Below, piece after piece: positions 25,016 to 34,284 of a stretch of DNA of 64,000 bases. This DNA comes from Aequorivita sp. Its GTDB lineage: Bacteria > Bacteroidota > Bacteroidia > Flavobacteriales > Flavobacteriaceae. Position numbers and translations under genes: made by a program. A model generated the notes under the pieces. The model saw only the letters and a list, made by a program, of their open reading frames with translations, was not told the DNA's origin and ran no database searches. The stretch is from contig JAGXGE010000004.1 of assembly GCA_024637015.1 (NCBI GenBank), positions 310,001 to 374,000 of the forward strand. The letters run 5' to 3'. Position 1 is the first letter of the stretch. Each line of letters opens with the position of its first letter.

Positions 25016-27085
25016 TTAATTAATCGTCGCCCCGTTCTCAACCCCTTCTTCTCCAGGATTTACAAAAACAAGTTTCCCTTCCGCATTTTCCGTCATCAAA
25101 ATCATTCCTTGACTTTCCACGCCACGAAGTGTTCGTGGCGCAAGATTTACCAAAACAGTGACTTTTTTACCAATAATATCTTCAGCTTTAAAACTTTGGG
25201 CGATGCCAGAAACAATGGTGCGAACATCAATGCCTGTATCAATTTTTAAAACCAAAAGTTTATCTGCTTTGGGCATTTTTTCAGCTTCTATAATTGTTCC
25301 CACGCGCATATCAAGTTTTGCGAAATCATCGTATTGAATGGTTTCTTTCTGTGGAGTTACCTTTTTGTTCGCGGCTTCATTCATCTTTTTACTGGCTTGT
25401 AGTTTATCTAATTGTTTTTGAATTTGCTCGTCTTCTATTTTGCTGAAAAGCAATTCGGCCTTGTCCAATTTATGTCCGGGTTTTAGTAATTCTGATTTTG
25501 ATGAAACGTCGTTCCAAGAAAGTGCTTCGACAAGCTCAGCGTGACCAAGCATATGCCTTAACTTTTCACTTGTAAACGGCAAAAACGGTTCACTCAAAAC
25601 TGCCAAGGCGGAAGCAATTTGCAACGCAACATACATTACGGTTTTGGTTCGCTCCTCATCGGTTTTGATGGTTTTCCAAGGCTCTTCATCTGCAAGATAT
25701 TTGTTTCCAAGACGTGCAACGTTCATCAATTCTCCCTGTGCTTCGCGAAAACGGTAACGCTCCAGCGAACTTGCAATTACCGTTGGATAGGCTTTCAATT
25801 CGCTTAAAGTCTGTTCGTCAACTTCTGAAAATGATGATGGTTCCGGAACGCTTCCTTCGTAATATTTATCGGTTAAAACCATCACTCGATTAATGAAATT
25901 TCCAAATATGGCGACCAATTCATTATTATTTCGGGCTTGAAAATCTGCCCAAGTAAAATCGTTGTCTTTTGTTTCTGGAGCGTTTGCAGTAAGCGTATAG
26001 CGCAACACATCCTGCTGATTTGGAAAATCCTCTAAATATTCATGCAACCAAACCGCCCAGTTTTTGCTGGTTGAAATTTTATTGCCTTCAAGATTCAAAA
26101 ATTCGTTAGCGGGAACGTTATTTGGTAAAATGTAACTTCCATCCGCTTTCAGCATAGCTGGGAAAATGATACAATGGAAAACGATGTTGTCTTTTCCAAT
26201 AAAATGAAGCAATTTGGTGTTTTCATCTTTCCAATAGTCTTCCCAATTTTTACCTTCACGTTCAGCCCATTCTTTAGTTGAAGAAATATAGCCGATGGGT
26301 GCATCAAACCAAACATACAACACTTTCCCGTCTGCCCCTTTTACCGGCACGGGAATTCCCCAATCTAAATCTCGGGTTACAGCACGGGGGCGAAGACCAT
26401 CGTCAATCCAGCTTTTGCACTGCCCGAGAACGTTGGTTTTCCAATCTTTTTTATGATCGACTAGAATCCATTGTTTTAAGAAATCTTCGTATTCATTCAA
26501 AGGTAAAAACCAATGCTTTGTTTCTTTTAAAATAGGTTTATTTCCTGAAATTGCACTTCGTGGATTTATCAAATCTGTTGCATTGTGGCTGGTGCCACAG
26601 TTTTCACATTGATCGCCATAACTTTCTTCAAATCCACATTTCGGGCAAGTTCCCACAACAAATCTATCTGCCAAAAACTGGTTGGCTTCTTCATCATAAA
26701 GCTGTTCGGTTACTTCTTCAATAAATTTTCCATCTTCGTATAGTTTCTTGAAAAATTCAGAAGCGGTTTTATGATGGACTTCCGCAGAAGTGCGTGAATA
26801 ATTGTCAAATGAAATCCCAAAGTCTGCAAAGCTTTTTTTTATGATTGCGTGGTATTTATCAACCACTTGCTGTGGCGTGATGCCTTCCTTTTTTGCTTTT
26901 ATGGTGATTGGCACCCCGTGTTCATCGCTGCCGCAGATAAAGGCAACATCTTTGTTTTGAAGTCTTTGGTAACGTGCATAAATATCTGCCGGCACATAAA
27001 CACCCGCCAAATGGCCAATGTGAACGGGGCCATTTGTATAAGGCAATGCGGCGGTAATCGTGTATCTATTTGGGTTCTGCTCCAT
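25016..27085 (-). CDS. metG: Methionyl-tRNA synthetase
   Basis: A 689-residue class I aminoacyl-tRNA synthetase that charges tRNA-Met. The ATP-binding HIGH motif is near residue 22 (PVHIGHL). Zinc cysteines appear as [18 protein letters not shown], and the KMSKS loop is the variant KISTS. The last 110 or so residues form a Trbp111-like tRNA-binding domain ([24 protein letters not shown]). The ATG at 27085 is preferred over 27115, which adds ten residues before [16 protein letters not shown] and overlaps the -7 box. A dispersed DNA repeat at 25524-25545 is translated as HAELVEALS between the catalytic/anticodon part and the C-terminal domain. Confidence 0.96.
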   Translation of the reverse strand: MEQNPNRYTITAALPYTNGPVHIGHLAGVYVPADIYARYQRLQNKDVAFICGSDEHGVPITIKAKKEGITPQQVVDKYHAIIKKSFADFGISFDNYSRTSAEVHHKTASEFFKKLYEDGKFIEEVTEQLYDEEANQFLADRFVVGTCPKCGFEESYGDQCENCGTSHNATDLINPRSAISGNKPILKETKHWFLPLNEYEDFLKQWILVDHKKDWKTNVLGQCKSWIDDGLRPRAVTRDLDWGIPVPVKGADGKVLYVWFDAPIGYISSTKEWAEREGKNWEDYWKDENTKLLHFIGKDNIVFHCIIFPAMLKADGSYILPNNVPANEFLNLEGNKISTSKNWAVWLHEYLEDFPNQQDVLRYTLTANAPETKDNDFTWADFQARNNNELVAIFGNFINRVMVLTDKYYEGSVPEPSSFSEVDEQTLSELKAYPTVIASSLERYRFREAQGELMNVARLGNKYLADEEPWKTIKTDEERTKTVMYVALQIASALAVLSEPFLPFTSEKLRHMLGHAELVEALSWNDVSSKSELLKPGHKLDKAELLFSKIEDEQIQKQLDKLQASKKMNEAANKKVTPQKETIQYDDFAKLDMRVGTIIEAEKMPKADKLLVLKIDTGIDVRTIVSGIAQSFKAEDIIGKKVTVLVNLAPRTLRGVESQGMILMTENAEGKLVFVNPGEEGVENGATIN
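25524..25545. repeat. Dispersed repeat inside metG
   Basis: GCTTCGACAAGCTCAGCGTG, plus two bases, belongs to the same repeat type as the copy in mfd (CTTCGACA, purine-variable, GCTCAG, TGAC). In the gene sense it is read in frame as HAELVEALS, a peptide I recall from many repeat-bearing bacterial proteins. Confidence 0.7.
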
Positions 27086-27102
27086 AATTTTTTTTGAAAG
27101 CA

Positions 27103-27110
27103 CAAAAGTA
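27103..27110 (-). promoter_or_regulatory. -7 promoter box for metG
   Basis: TACTTTTG on the minus strand matches TAnnTTTG and lies 17 nt before the metG ATG. No -33 box was seen at standard spacing. Confidence 0.45.
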
Positions 27111-27147
27111 CACATAAATGTAGTAATTTGTGGTTTTAAATAGATTC

Positions 27148-28044
27148 ATGATTACTCCAAACAGACTTCAAAAGGGCGATACGGTTGCCATAGTTTCCAC
27201 CGCGCGGAAAATATCTAAAGAAGAATTGAACCCTGCACTTCAGCTACTTGAAAGTTGGGGTTTGAAAGCCGTTTTAGGAAAAACTATCGGCGCAGAAGAA
27301 AACCAATTTGCCGGAAACGATGATTTGCGCGCAGCAGATTTTCAACAAATGATGAACGACCCAAACGTAAAAGCCATTTGGTGTGCCCGAGGTGGTTATG
27401 GTACAGTACGAATTATTGATAAACTGAATTTTTCAGCATTCAAAGAAAATCCGAAATGGATTATTGGGTATAGTGATGTCACGGTTTTACACTCACACAT
27501 CCACAATTTTGGGATTGAAACGCTACACGCGCAAATGTGTTTGGAAATTGAAAAGAGAACGAAAGAAACAGCGAAGTCCATTCGAAAAGTTTTGTTTGGG
27601 GAAGAATATAGAATCGAAATTTCACAAAAAAATTCCCATACTTCGCTTGGAAATTATTCAGGAGAATTGATTGGCGGAAACCTTTCGGTGCTGTATTCGC
27701 TGTGCGGAAGCAATTCTGCCATAAATACCGAGGGTAAGATTCTTTTTATTGAAGATTTGGATGAATATCTGTACCACATTGACCGAATGATGATGAATTT
27801 AAAGCGAAACGGAATGCTTAAGAACTTGGCAGGATTGATTGTTGGTGGGATGCCGGATATGAACGACAATACAATTCCATTCGGAAAAACCGCGGAAGAA
27901 ATAATTATGGATGCAGTTAAAGAATACGATTATCCAGTATGTTTTAACTTTCCAGCGGGGCATATTGAAGATAATAGGGCTTTGATTATGGGACGAGAAG
28001 TTGAGTTGAATATTCAACCTTCAACTATAAAAGTTCAATTTTAA
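27148..28044 (+). CDS. LD-carboxypeptidase (S66 family)
   Basis: About 298 residues, taken from the ATG at 27148; a GTG at 27130 is also in frame. S66 enzymes remove the terminal D-alanine from tetrapeptide murein stems during cell-wall recycling, in the cytosol. The nucleophile is Ser109 in IIGYSD. The Glu and His of the triad fit LFIEDLDEYLYHID and FPAGHIEDN. The ARGGYG motif lies at 80-85. Length is typical. The gene is divergent from metG with only 62 bp between starts, and yraN follows 43 nt downstream. Confidence 0.93.
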   Translation: MITPNRLQKGDTVAIVSTARKISKEELNPALQLLESWGLKAVLGKTIGAEENQFAGNDDLRAADFQQMMNDPNVKAIWCARGGYGTVRIIDKLNFSAFKENPKWIIGYSDVTVLHSHIHNFGIETLHAQMCLEIEKRTKETAKSIRKVLFGEEYRIEISQKNSHTSLGNYSGELIGGNLSVLYSLCGSNSAINTEGKILFIEDLDEYLYHIDRMMMNLKRNGMLKNLAGLIVGGMPDMNDNTIPFGKTAEEIIMDAVKEYDYPVCFNFPAGHIEDNRALIMGREVELNIQPSTIKVQF

Positions 28045-28087
28045 GCGTCAAAAATTATAAATCGACAATCTAAAATCGTAAATCATA

Positions 28088-28450
28088 ATGGCTTCTCACA
28101 ATGAGCTCGGAAAAATAGGGGAAGAAATAGCCGCGCAATATCTGCTTAGAAGCGGCTATAAAATTCTACGTCGTAATTTTTACTTCGACAAGGCTGAAAT
28201 AGATATTATTGCACAAAAGGAAGAAGAGACTGTAGTAATCGTTGAAGTAAAAACCCGAAACAGTGATTTTTTTGGTGATCCTCAAAGCTTTGTAACTCCT
28301 GCGAAAATTAAGCTTTTGGTGAAAGCTGCCAATGAATATATTGTTTCAAATAATCTTGATGTAGAAGTCCGCTTCGATATTATCGCCATTTTGAAAAATC
28401 AAAAAGTTGAGAAATTGGAGCATTTTGAAAATGCTTTTTATCATTTTTAA
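28088..28450 (+). CDS. yraN: YraN/UPF0102 family endonuclease-like protein
   Basis: A 120-residue protein with the restriction-endonuclease-like fold of UPF0102. Conserved features are GKIGEEIAAQYL near the start, AEIDII and VEVKTR (the E-x-K core of a nuclease-type site). Its cellular role is not firmly known; Holliday-junction or DNA-processing roles have been suggested for relatives. The 3' end overlaps that of the convergent mfd gene by 4 nt. The leader contains AATCTAAAATCGTAAATC before the ATG, close to the motif before atpA and the M13 peptidase gene. Confidence 0.88.
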   Translation: MASHNELGKIGEEIAAQYLLRSGYKILRRNFYFDKAEIDIIAQKEEETVVIVEVKTRNSDFFGDPQSFVTPAKIKLLVKAANEYIVSNNLDVEVRFDIIAILKNQKVEKLEHFENAFYHF

Positions 28451-31400
28451 TTTGTAAACGGCTCCAAAGCTCGAAGTGCTTTATCCACGGAAGAAATTCC
28501 CTCAAAAGTAAGTAACAACCGCAATCCGTTTCGTGTTTGCTTTTCTTTCATCGTGACTTTCTTTGGATGGCTTTGCACATATTGCAGCACTTTTGTGAAT
28601 GCTTCACTTTGGTAAAATGCGCTCTGTTGGTCTGCTATAAAATAACCAACGAGTTTTTTCTGTTTCATCACAACCCGCTCCAAGCCCATGGAAATTGCAA
28701 TCCATTTTATGCGCACACTGTTAAGCAAATCTTCAGCCTGCTTTGGCATTTCTCCAAAACGATCTAATAATTCTTTTTCGAATTTTTGAAGCTCTGCTTC
28801 ATTTTTCAGCTCGTTTAGTTTTGTGTAAAGATTCAGTCTTTCGGTAATATTGTTTACGTAATCATCTGGAAACAGCAATTCGAAATCGGTATCAATCGTC
28901 ATTTCTTTTACGAAATTTTTCTTCGGGCCTTCGGTTTCATCGTAAAGCGATTTGAATTCTTTTTCTTTCAATTCTTCAATCGCTTCAGCTAGGATTTTTT
29001 GATAGGTTTCAAATCCAATTTCATTGATAAATCCGCTTTGTTCGCCACCCAACAAATCTCCTGCGCCACGGATTTCCAAATCCTTCATTGCAATGTTGAT
29101 TCCGCTTCCCAATTCTGAAAACTGTTCCAAAGCTGTGATTCGCTTTCGAGCTTCGTCCGTCATTGCAGAATATTCCGGAGTGATGAAATAACAGAATGCT
29201 TTTTTATTGCTTCGGCCTACACGGCCACGCATTTGGTGCAAATCCGAAAGACCGAAATTATTGGCATTATTGATGAAAATGGTATTCGCATTCGGCACGT
29301 CCAAACCACTTTCGATAATAGTCGTGGAAACCAGAACGTCGAATTCATTATTCATAAACCTAAGCATCAAATCTTCCAGTTTTTTACCATCCATCTGCCC
29401 GTGACCTATACCAATTTTTGCATCTGGAACCAAACGCTGAATCATTCCAGCCACTTCCTTAATGTTTTCAATTCTATTATGAACAAAGAAAACCTGTCCA
29501 CCGCGCGAGATTTCATAGCGAACGGCATCGCGAATGTTTTCTTCCCCAAACCGCACAACGTGAGTTTCCACGGGATAACGGTTGGGCGGCGGAGTAGTAA
29601 TTACCGAAAGATCGCGCGCAGCCATCAAACTGAACTGTAGCGTACGGGGAATTGGTGTAGCCGTCAAAGTCAGTGTATCCACGTTTTCTTTGATGGTTTT
29701 CAATTTATCTTTTACACCAACGCCAAATTTCTGTTCCTCATCAATAATCAGCAATCCCAAATCTTTAAATTCAACCGATTTGCTGACTAATTGATGGGTG
29801 CCGATTACGATATCTAACCTACCATCTTTTAATCCATCTAGAACTATGCGACGTTCTTTTGCAGTTCTAAAACGGTTGAGATAATCCACTTTTACGGGCA
29901 TTTCAGAAAGTCTTTCTGTAAAAGTTTTAAAATGCTGAAAAGCCAAAATGGTCGTCGGCACCAAAACAGCAACTTGTTTGCCATTGTCTACCGCTTTAAA
30001 AGCTGCACGAATGGCAACTTCCGTTTTTCCAAAACCAACATCGCCACAGACCAAACGGTCCATGGGGCGTTCGTTTTCCATATCTTTTTTTACATCTTCC
30101 GTGGCAGTGCTTTGGTCTGGAGTATCTTCGTAAATAAAGGAAGATTCCAGTTCTGCCTGTAAATAACTATCCGGATCGAAGGCGAAACCTTTTAGCGTGC
30201 GGCGTTTGGCGTATAACTCGATCAAATTGAAAGCGATTTCCTTGACGCGCGTTTTGGTTTTTTGCTTCAGTTTTTTCCACGCGTCACTACCCAATTTATA
30301 GATTTTGGGTTCTCTTCCGTCTTTACCGTTGTATTTTGAAATCTTGTGAAGCGAATGGATGCTCAGATATAAAATATCACGCTCGCCATAGAAAAGTTTA
30401 ATGGCTTCCTGCATTTTTCCTTCCACTTCAATTTTTTGTAAACCGCCAAATTTCCCGATTCCGTGGTCAATGTGGGTTACGTAATCGCCCACTTCAAGAT
30501 TGGTAATTTCCTTTAAAGTGATTGCCTGTTTTTTGGCGTAGCCGTTTTTTAGTTGAAATTTATGGTAACGCTCAAAAATTTGGTGATCGGTATAACAAAC
30601 GAGTTTTAAGTCGTCATCGATAAACCCTTGAAACAGCGGAAATACAATAGTTTCAAACTGCTCTACGTTTTGCTGGGCATCCTCAAAAATATCGTGGAAA
30701 CGTTTTGCTTGCTGTTCGCTGCTACAGAAAATATAGTTTTTATAACCCTTTTCAGTATTCTCATTCAAGTTTTCAATCAAGAGATTAAACTGTTTGTTGA
30801 ATGAAGGCTGAGGTTTTGTGTGAAATGAAATTGAAGTTGAATCTGAAACTGATCCGTTTTTTATGTGTACTGCTGTAAAATCTTCAAGTTGCTGTTTCAG
30901 CAATTCCGAAGTACAAAATAATTCCGAAGGTTTTGCACGCTTTATTTCTGAATCGATTGCGTTAAATGTATCGGTTGCTTTTTTGAACAAGGTATCGATA
31001 GCACTACTGAAAAGCTCTTCATTTTTAAGAAAAACAACAGTTTTGGAAGCGATATATTTCAGAAAACTTTCCCGACTTTCATCTATCATTTTGTTTTCCA
31101 CATTGGGAATGATGGAAACTTTTTTAACCTGTTCTAGTGAAAGCTGCGTTTCCACATCAAAGGTTCGAATACTGTCCACATCATCACCAAAAAACTCGAT
31201 TCGGTACGGTTCATCATTACTGAAGCTGAACACATCCAAAATTCCCCCACGCACTGAAAATTCGCCTGGTTCAGTTACAAAATCGGTGCGTTTGAAATTG
31301 TATTCAAACAAAACCTCATTCACAAAATCTATGGAAAGCTGATCGTTTACTGCAATTTTTAACGTGTTACGTTCCAGTTCTTTTCGAGTAACTACTTTTT

Positions 31401-31821
31401 CAAAAAGTGCTTCAGGATAAGTAACTATGAAGGCAGGTTTTTTGCGGGAATTTATTCGGTTTAAAACCTCGCTTCGCAACAAAACATTGGCGTTGTCGGT
31501 CTCTTCAATTTGGTACGGACGCCTATAACTTCCAGGGTAGAACAGCACATTCTTGTCCCCTAAAAGATTTTCCAAATCGTTTAAATGATAGGCCGCTTCT
31601 TCTTTATCGTTTAAAATAAAAAGAAAAGGTAATTCCGAAGTGCCGAAAACCTCAGCCAAAACCAGTGAAAGCGAAGAACCTACAAGGCCTGAAACAGAAA
31701 TGTTTCCTGTTTCTTTTCGTTGCTTGTCATCCTGAGCCTGTCGAAGGAGGGCAATAGTATCCCCCAGTTTTCGTGTTTGCGAAGACTTTGAATAAAGTGA
31801 AGTAACGAGTGTTTTGCTCAT
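28447..31821 (-). CDS. mfd: Transcription-repair coupling factor Mfd
   Basis: A 1124-residue DNA translocase that removes stalled RNA polymerase and recruits UvrA. Visible parts are the UvrB-like N-terminal module (LVGSSLSLVLAEVF), the CarD-like RNA polymerase-interaction domain (LEVGDYVTHIDHGIGKFGGLQ), the helicase with Walker A GDVGFGKTEVA and box DEEQKFG, motif VI GRVGRSNKKAFCY, and a C-terminal TRCF domain. An in-frame dispersed repeat (31725-31748) encodes RQAQDD in the N-terminal extension. The ATG at 31821 is the only plausible start. A full promoter match sits only 7 nt upstream, so the mRNA may be almost leaderless. Confidence 0.96.
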   Translation of the reverse strand: MSKTLVTSLYSKSSQTRKLGDTIALLRQAQDDKQRKETGNISVSGLVGSSLSLVLAEVFGTSELPFLFILNDKEEAAYHLNDLENLLGDKNVLFYPGSYRRPYQIEETDNANVLLRSEVLNRINSRKKPAFIVTYPEALFEKVVTRKELERNTLKIAVNDQLSIDFVNEVLFEYNFKRTDFVTEPGEFSVRGGILDVFSFSNDEPYRIEFFGDDVDSIRTFDVETQLSLEQVKKVSIIPNVENKMIDESRESFLKYIASKTVVFLKNEELFSSAIDTLFKKATDTFNAIDSEIKRAKPSELFCTSELLKQQLEDFTAVHIKNGSVSDSTSISFHTKPQPSFNKQFNLLIENLNENTEKGYKNYIFCSSEQQAKRFHDIFEDAQQNVEQFETIVFPLFQGFIDDDLKLVCYTDHQIFERYHKFQLKNGYAKKQAITLKEITNLEVGDYVTHIDHGIGKFGGLQKIEVEGKMQEAIKLFYGERDILYLSIHSLHKISKYNGKDGREPKIYKLGSDAWKKLKQKTKTRVKEIAFNLIELYAKRRTLKGFAFDPDSYLQAELESSFIYEDTPDQSTATEDVKKDMENERPMDRLVCGDVGFGKTEVAIRAAFKAVDNGKQVAVLVPTTILAFQHFKTFTERLSEMPVKVDYLNRFRTAKERRIVLDGLKDGRLDIVIGTHQLVSKSVEFKDLGLLIIDEEQKFGVGVKDKLKTIKENVDTLTLTATPIPRTLQFSLMAARDLSVITTPPPNRYPVETHVVRFGEENIRDAVRYEISRGGQVFFVHNRIENIKEVAGMIQRLVPDAKIGIGHGQMDGKKLEDLMLRFMNNEFDVLVSTTIIESGLDVPNANTIFINNANNFGLSDLHQMRGRVGRSNKKAFCYFITPEYSAMTDEARKRITALEQFSELGSGINIAMKDLEIRGAGDLLGGEQSGFINEIGFETYQKILAEAIEELKEKEFKSLYDETEGPKKNFVKEMTIDTDFELLFPDDYVNNITERLNLYTKLNELKNEAELQKFEKELLDRFGEMPKQAEDLLNSVRIKWIAISMGLERVVMKQKKLVGYFIADQQSAFYQSEAFTKVLQYVQSHPKKVTMKEKQTRNGLRLLLTFEGISSVDKALRALEPFTN
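31725..31748. repeat. Dispersed repeat inside mfd
   Basis: The gene-sense sequence contains TCCTTCGACAGGCTCAGGAT followed by GACA, a well-known kind of dispersed bacterial repeat. It is read in frame as part of LLRQAQDDKQ. Its orientation relative to the gene is opposite to that of the copy in metG. Confidence 0.75.
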
Positions 31822-31828
31822 CGAGCGG

Positions 31829-31858
31829 CAAAGATAGTACGTAGCTTTATTTTACAAA
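31829..31858 (-). promoter_or_regulatory. Complete promoter match for mfd
   Basis: On the minus strand, TTTG (31855-31858) is followed after 18 nt by TATCTTTG (31829-31836), matching both boxes of the Bacteroidota sigma factor consensus. The mfd ATG begins 7 nt after the -7 box. Confidence 0.65.
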
Positions 31859-31923
31859 GAGCAAAATTCAACTTTATCATTTTGATAACACAAATAACTT
31901 AAGTGTTTCTCTATTTTCGACTT

Positions 31924-33276
31924 ATGGCAATAAAAGAATACGATGTTTTTATAATAGGTACCGGCACTGCTGGAAAAAGTGTGGCCTACGAATGTGCCGC
32001 CGAAGGAATGAAAGTGGCAATTGCTGACAATCGTGAGTTTGGAGGCACTTGTGCTAATCGTGGCTGCGATCCGAAAAAAGTTTTAGTAGGGATTACTGAA
32101 GCGATGCAGCTTTCTGAAAATTTAAAAGGAAAAGGAATAGTTTCAGTACCAAAGATTGATTGGGCGTCACTTCAGCAATTCAAATCTACCTTTACAGATG
32201 CGGTGCCTGCTTCTACGGAACAAAAATTGAAGGAAGCAGGAATTGAAATGTACCATCAATCCCCAAAGTTTCTCGATGAGAATACGCTTTCTGTAGAAGG
32301 TAAAACTATTAAAGCGAAGAAAATTGTAATCGCAACAGGACAAAAACCCATGGAACTTAAAATTCCGGGAAGGGATTATTTAAAAGTGAGCGATGATTTT
32401 TTGGAAATGGAAGAGTTGCCTGAAAGCATTGTATTTGTTGGCGCGGGTTATATTGGGATGGAGTTCGCACATATTGCGGCTCGTTGCGGCGCGAAGGTTA
32501 CGGTTGTGGAATTTGGAGAAAGACCGCTCGCACCTTTTGAAGCCGATATTGTTTCGCACCTCACAAAAGCTTCGGAAAAACTTGGGATAGAATTTATATT
32601 CAACGCACAGGCTTCCAAAGTGGAAAAACTTCAAAAAAACTATCGTGTTTTCTTTCAAAAAGATGGCAAAATAGAATCTGTTGATGCTAGAATGGTTTTT
32701 AATACTGCCGGCCGCGTGCCTTCCATTGACGAATTAGATTTGGAAAAAGGAAATGTTGCTTTTGAAAAAGGTGGGATTTCTGTGAATGAATTTCTTCAGA
32801 ATACCACCAACAAAAGTGTGTATGCCTGTGGTGATGTTTCTGCAAGTGGGGCGCTTCCGTTGACGCCCACTTCTTCACAGGAAGCGCGGATTGTTTCATT
32901 AAATATCAGAAACGGAAACCATACCAAAATGGATTTTCCTCCCGTCCCTTCTGTTGTTTTTACTATTCCAAAAGTGGCCTCCATCGGTTTGACGGAAGAG
33001 CAAGCAAAAGAAAAGGGCTATGATTTTGTGGTGGAATATAAAAGCGTTCCAAAATGGTTCAACTCGAAACGAATTAATGAAGAAGTGTATGCCTACAAAA
33101 CGATAGTCGACAAGAATCGAAATCTTGTTTTAGGAGCACATATTATTGCTTCCGAAGCTGGAGAAATGATCAACTTGTTCGTCCTAGCGATTTGCGGAAA
33201 GCTCACCACGGAAAATATAAAAGCGATGATTTTTGCCTATCCAACTTGGGGGAATGACATCAAGGGAATGGTTTAG
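31924..33276 (+). CDS. FAD-dependent pyridine nucleotide-disulfide oxidoreductase
   Basis: A 450-residue flavoprotein of the glutathione reductase/dihydrolipoyl dehydrogenase fold. The FAD motif GTGTAGKS is at 12-19, the redox cysteines Cys43 and Cys48 (GGTCANRGC) follow, the NAD(P) motif is GAGYIGMEFA, and the second FAD contact is VYACGDVSASG. The usual His-Pro-Thr...Glu dimer motif near the C-terminus is replaced by YPTWGND, so the standard catalytic His-Glu pair is missing. It may act on another electron acceptor than glutathione or lipoamide. The ATG at 31924 is used; the in-frame start at 31903 adds a poor leader. Confidence 0.85.
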   Translation: MAIKEYDVFIIGTGTAGKSVAYECAAEGMKVAIADNREFGGTCANRGCDPKKVLVGITEAMQLSENLKGKGIVSVPKIDWASLQQFKSTFTDAVPASTEQKLKEAGIEMYHQSPKFLDENTLSVEGKTIKAKKIVIATGQKPMELKIPGRDYLKVSDDFLEMEELPESIVFVGAGYIGMEFAHIAARCGAKVTVVEFGERPLAPFEADIVSHLTKASEKLGIEFIFNAQASKVEKLQKNYRVFFQKDGKIESVDARMVFNTAGRVPSIDELDLEKGNVAFEKGGISVNEFLQNTTNKSVYACGDVSASGALPLTPTSSQEARIVSLNIRNGNHTKMDFPPVPSVVFTIPKVASIGLTEEQAKEKGYDFVVEYKSVPKWFNSKRINEEVYAYKTIVDKNRNLVLGAHIIASEAGEMINLFVLAICGKLTTENIKAMIFAYPTWGNDIKGMV

Positions 33277-33326
33277 AATATTTTAGATTAACAATTGTTG
33301 ATTGCCGATTTTTTAATTTTTTTGAA

Positions 33327-34136
33327 TCAAGTGTCTTTATTCTTTTTTAAATATTCTTTGCATTTATTCACAGGACTTGTTATTCGATTTTTAAAAGCGT
33401 GGTAACTGCTACTTACAGTAAGTACTGCTGCCACTGCAATTGCAGCGTACGCGACTGTTTGGCTCACTTCCCAATTAGCGACCGCGATAGCTGCCAAAGC
33501 CCAAGCGCCCACTAATGCGAATTCGCGCATATTGCGGTTCCAAGTAACAAATAGATTTATTATTCCTGCTATAATAATCATTGTGACAGCCCAAGAAATT
33601 TCGCTATAACCCCAAGCATTCCATTCGGTGCTCGTTAAATAGGCCGCAACATTTGCAATGCTTGCAACCGTAACCCAGCCGCTATAAAACACGAAAGGCC
33701 ACCAGAGAAAAGCAATTACGGAAATTGGTGCGTCCCAAAGTTCCATCCGGTTGTTCATCACAATTTTTAAAAGGGAAAAAAGCAAAACGAAAATCGCCAA
33801 GATGGAAAATTCCATATAACCGTACAGCCAAAAAGTAATCCACATCATATTGGCGAAGCAGGAGAGCACAAACCACCATCCTGTTTTCAGAATGAATTGA
33901 TCATCGCGAACTTTTGTGAAAAGGCTTCTGCTTTGGTAAATCACGAATCCCAAAAGCATTAGATAAATCAGTCCCCATATAGAAAATGCATAGCCTGCAG
34001 GTGTGAAAAGGTTTTTTGATGCATCAGATATTTCTCCGATTGTCGGTCCATTTATCGCTCCAGTATTGGAAAGATAATTAACAAAAACTGTTGCCAAAAA
34101 GGCAATGATGTTGGCTATCTGTAGTGTTTTTTTCAT
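33327..34136 (-). CDS. TspO/MBR-like tryptophan-rich membrane protein
   Basis: A 269-residue integral membrane protein with about eight hydrophobic helices. FTPAGYAFSIWGLIYLMLLG near residues 45-64 is a hallmark of the TspO/MBR-related tryptophan-rich group, and WAVTMIIIAGIINLFVTWNRN continues it. TspO proteins bind porphyrins and sterol-like ligands. This longer form, found widely in Bacteroidota, has no known substrate. It is convergent with the flavoprotein gene and divergent from the TerB-like gene. Confidence 0.75.
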   Translation of the reverse strand: MKKTLQIANIIAFLATVFVNYLSNTGAINGPTIGEISDASKNLFTPAGYAFSIWGLIYLMLLGFVIYQSRSLFTKVRDDQFILKTGWWFVLSCFANMMWITFWLYGYMEFSILAIFVLLFSLLKIVMNNRMELWDAPISVIAFLWWPFVFYSGWVTVASIANVAAYLTSTEWNAWGYSEISWAVTMIIIAGIINLFVTWNRNMREFALVGAWALAAIAVANWEVSQTVAYAAIAVAAVLTVSSSYHAFKNRITSPVNKCKEYLKKNKDT

Positions 34137-34236
34137 AAAAAATATTTAATTCCGTATAAAGTTAGGGTTTTATGAATTAACTGTTTTGTAATTAAGAAAA
34201 ATTTAAAAACAGATTATTTTTCAAAAGAAATAAGGC

Positions 34237-34266
34237 TTTAAAAATGAATTACAAACTTTATATTTG
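34237..34266 (+). promoter_or_regulatory. Promoter of the TerB-like gene
   Basis: TTTA (34237-34240), 18 nt, then TATATTTG (34259-34266): an exact -7 box with a one-base variant of the -33 TTTG box. It ends 18 nt before the ATG at 34285. Confidence 0.55.
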
Positions 34267-34284
34267 CATCATAAAAATCAAATT

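Noticed and set aside
29233-29640. 135-codon open frame on the plus strand inside mfd
   Set aside because: Shadow of the mfd helicase core in another frame; no independent signals.
30863-31342. 159-codon open frame on the plus strand inside mfd
   Set aside because: It is antisense to the conserved Mfd coding region and has no protein-family pattern.
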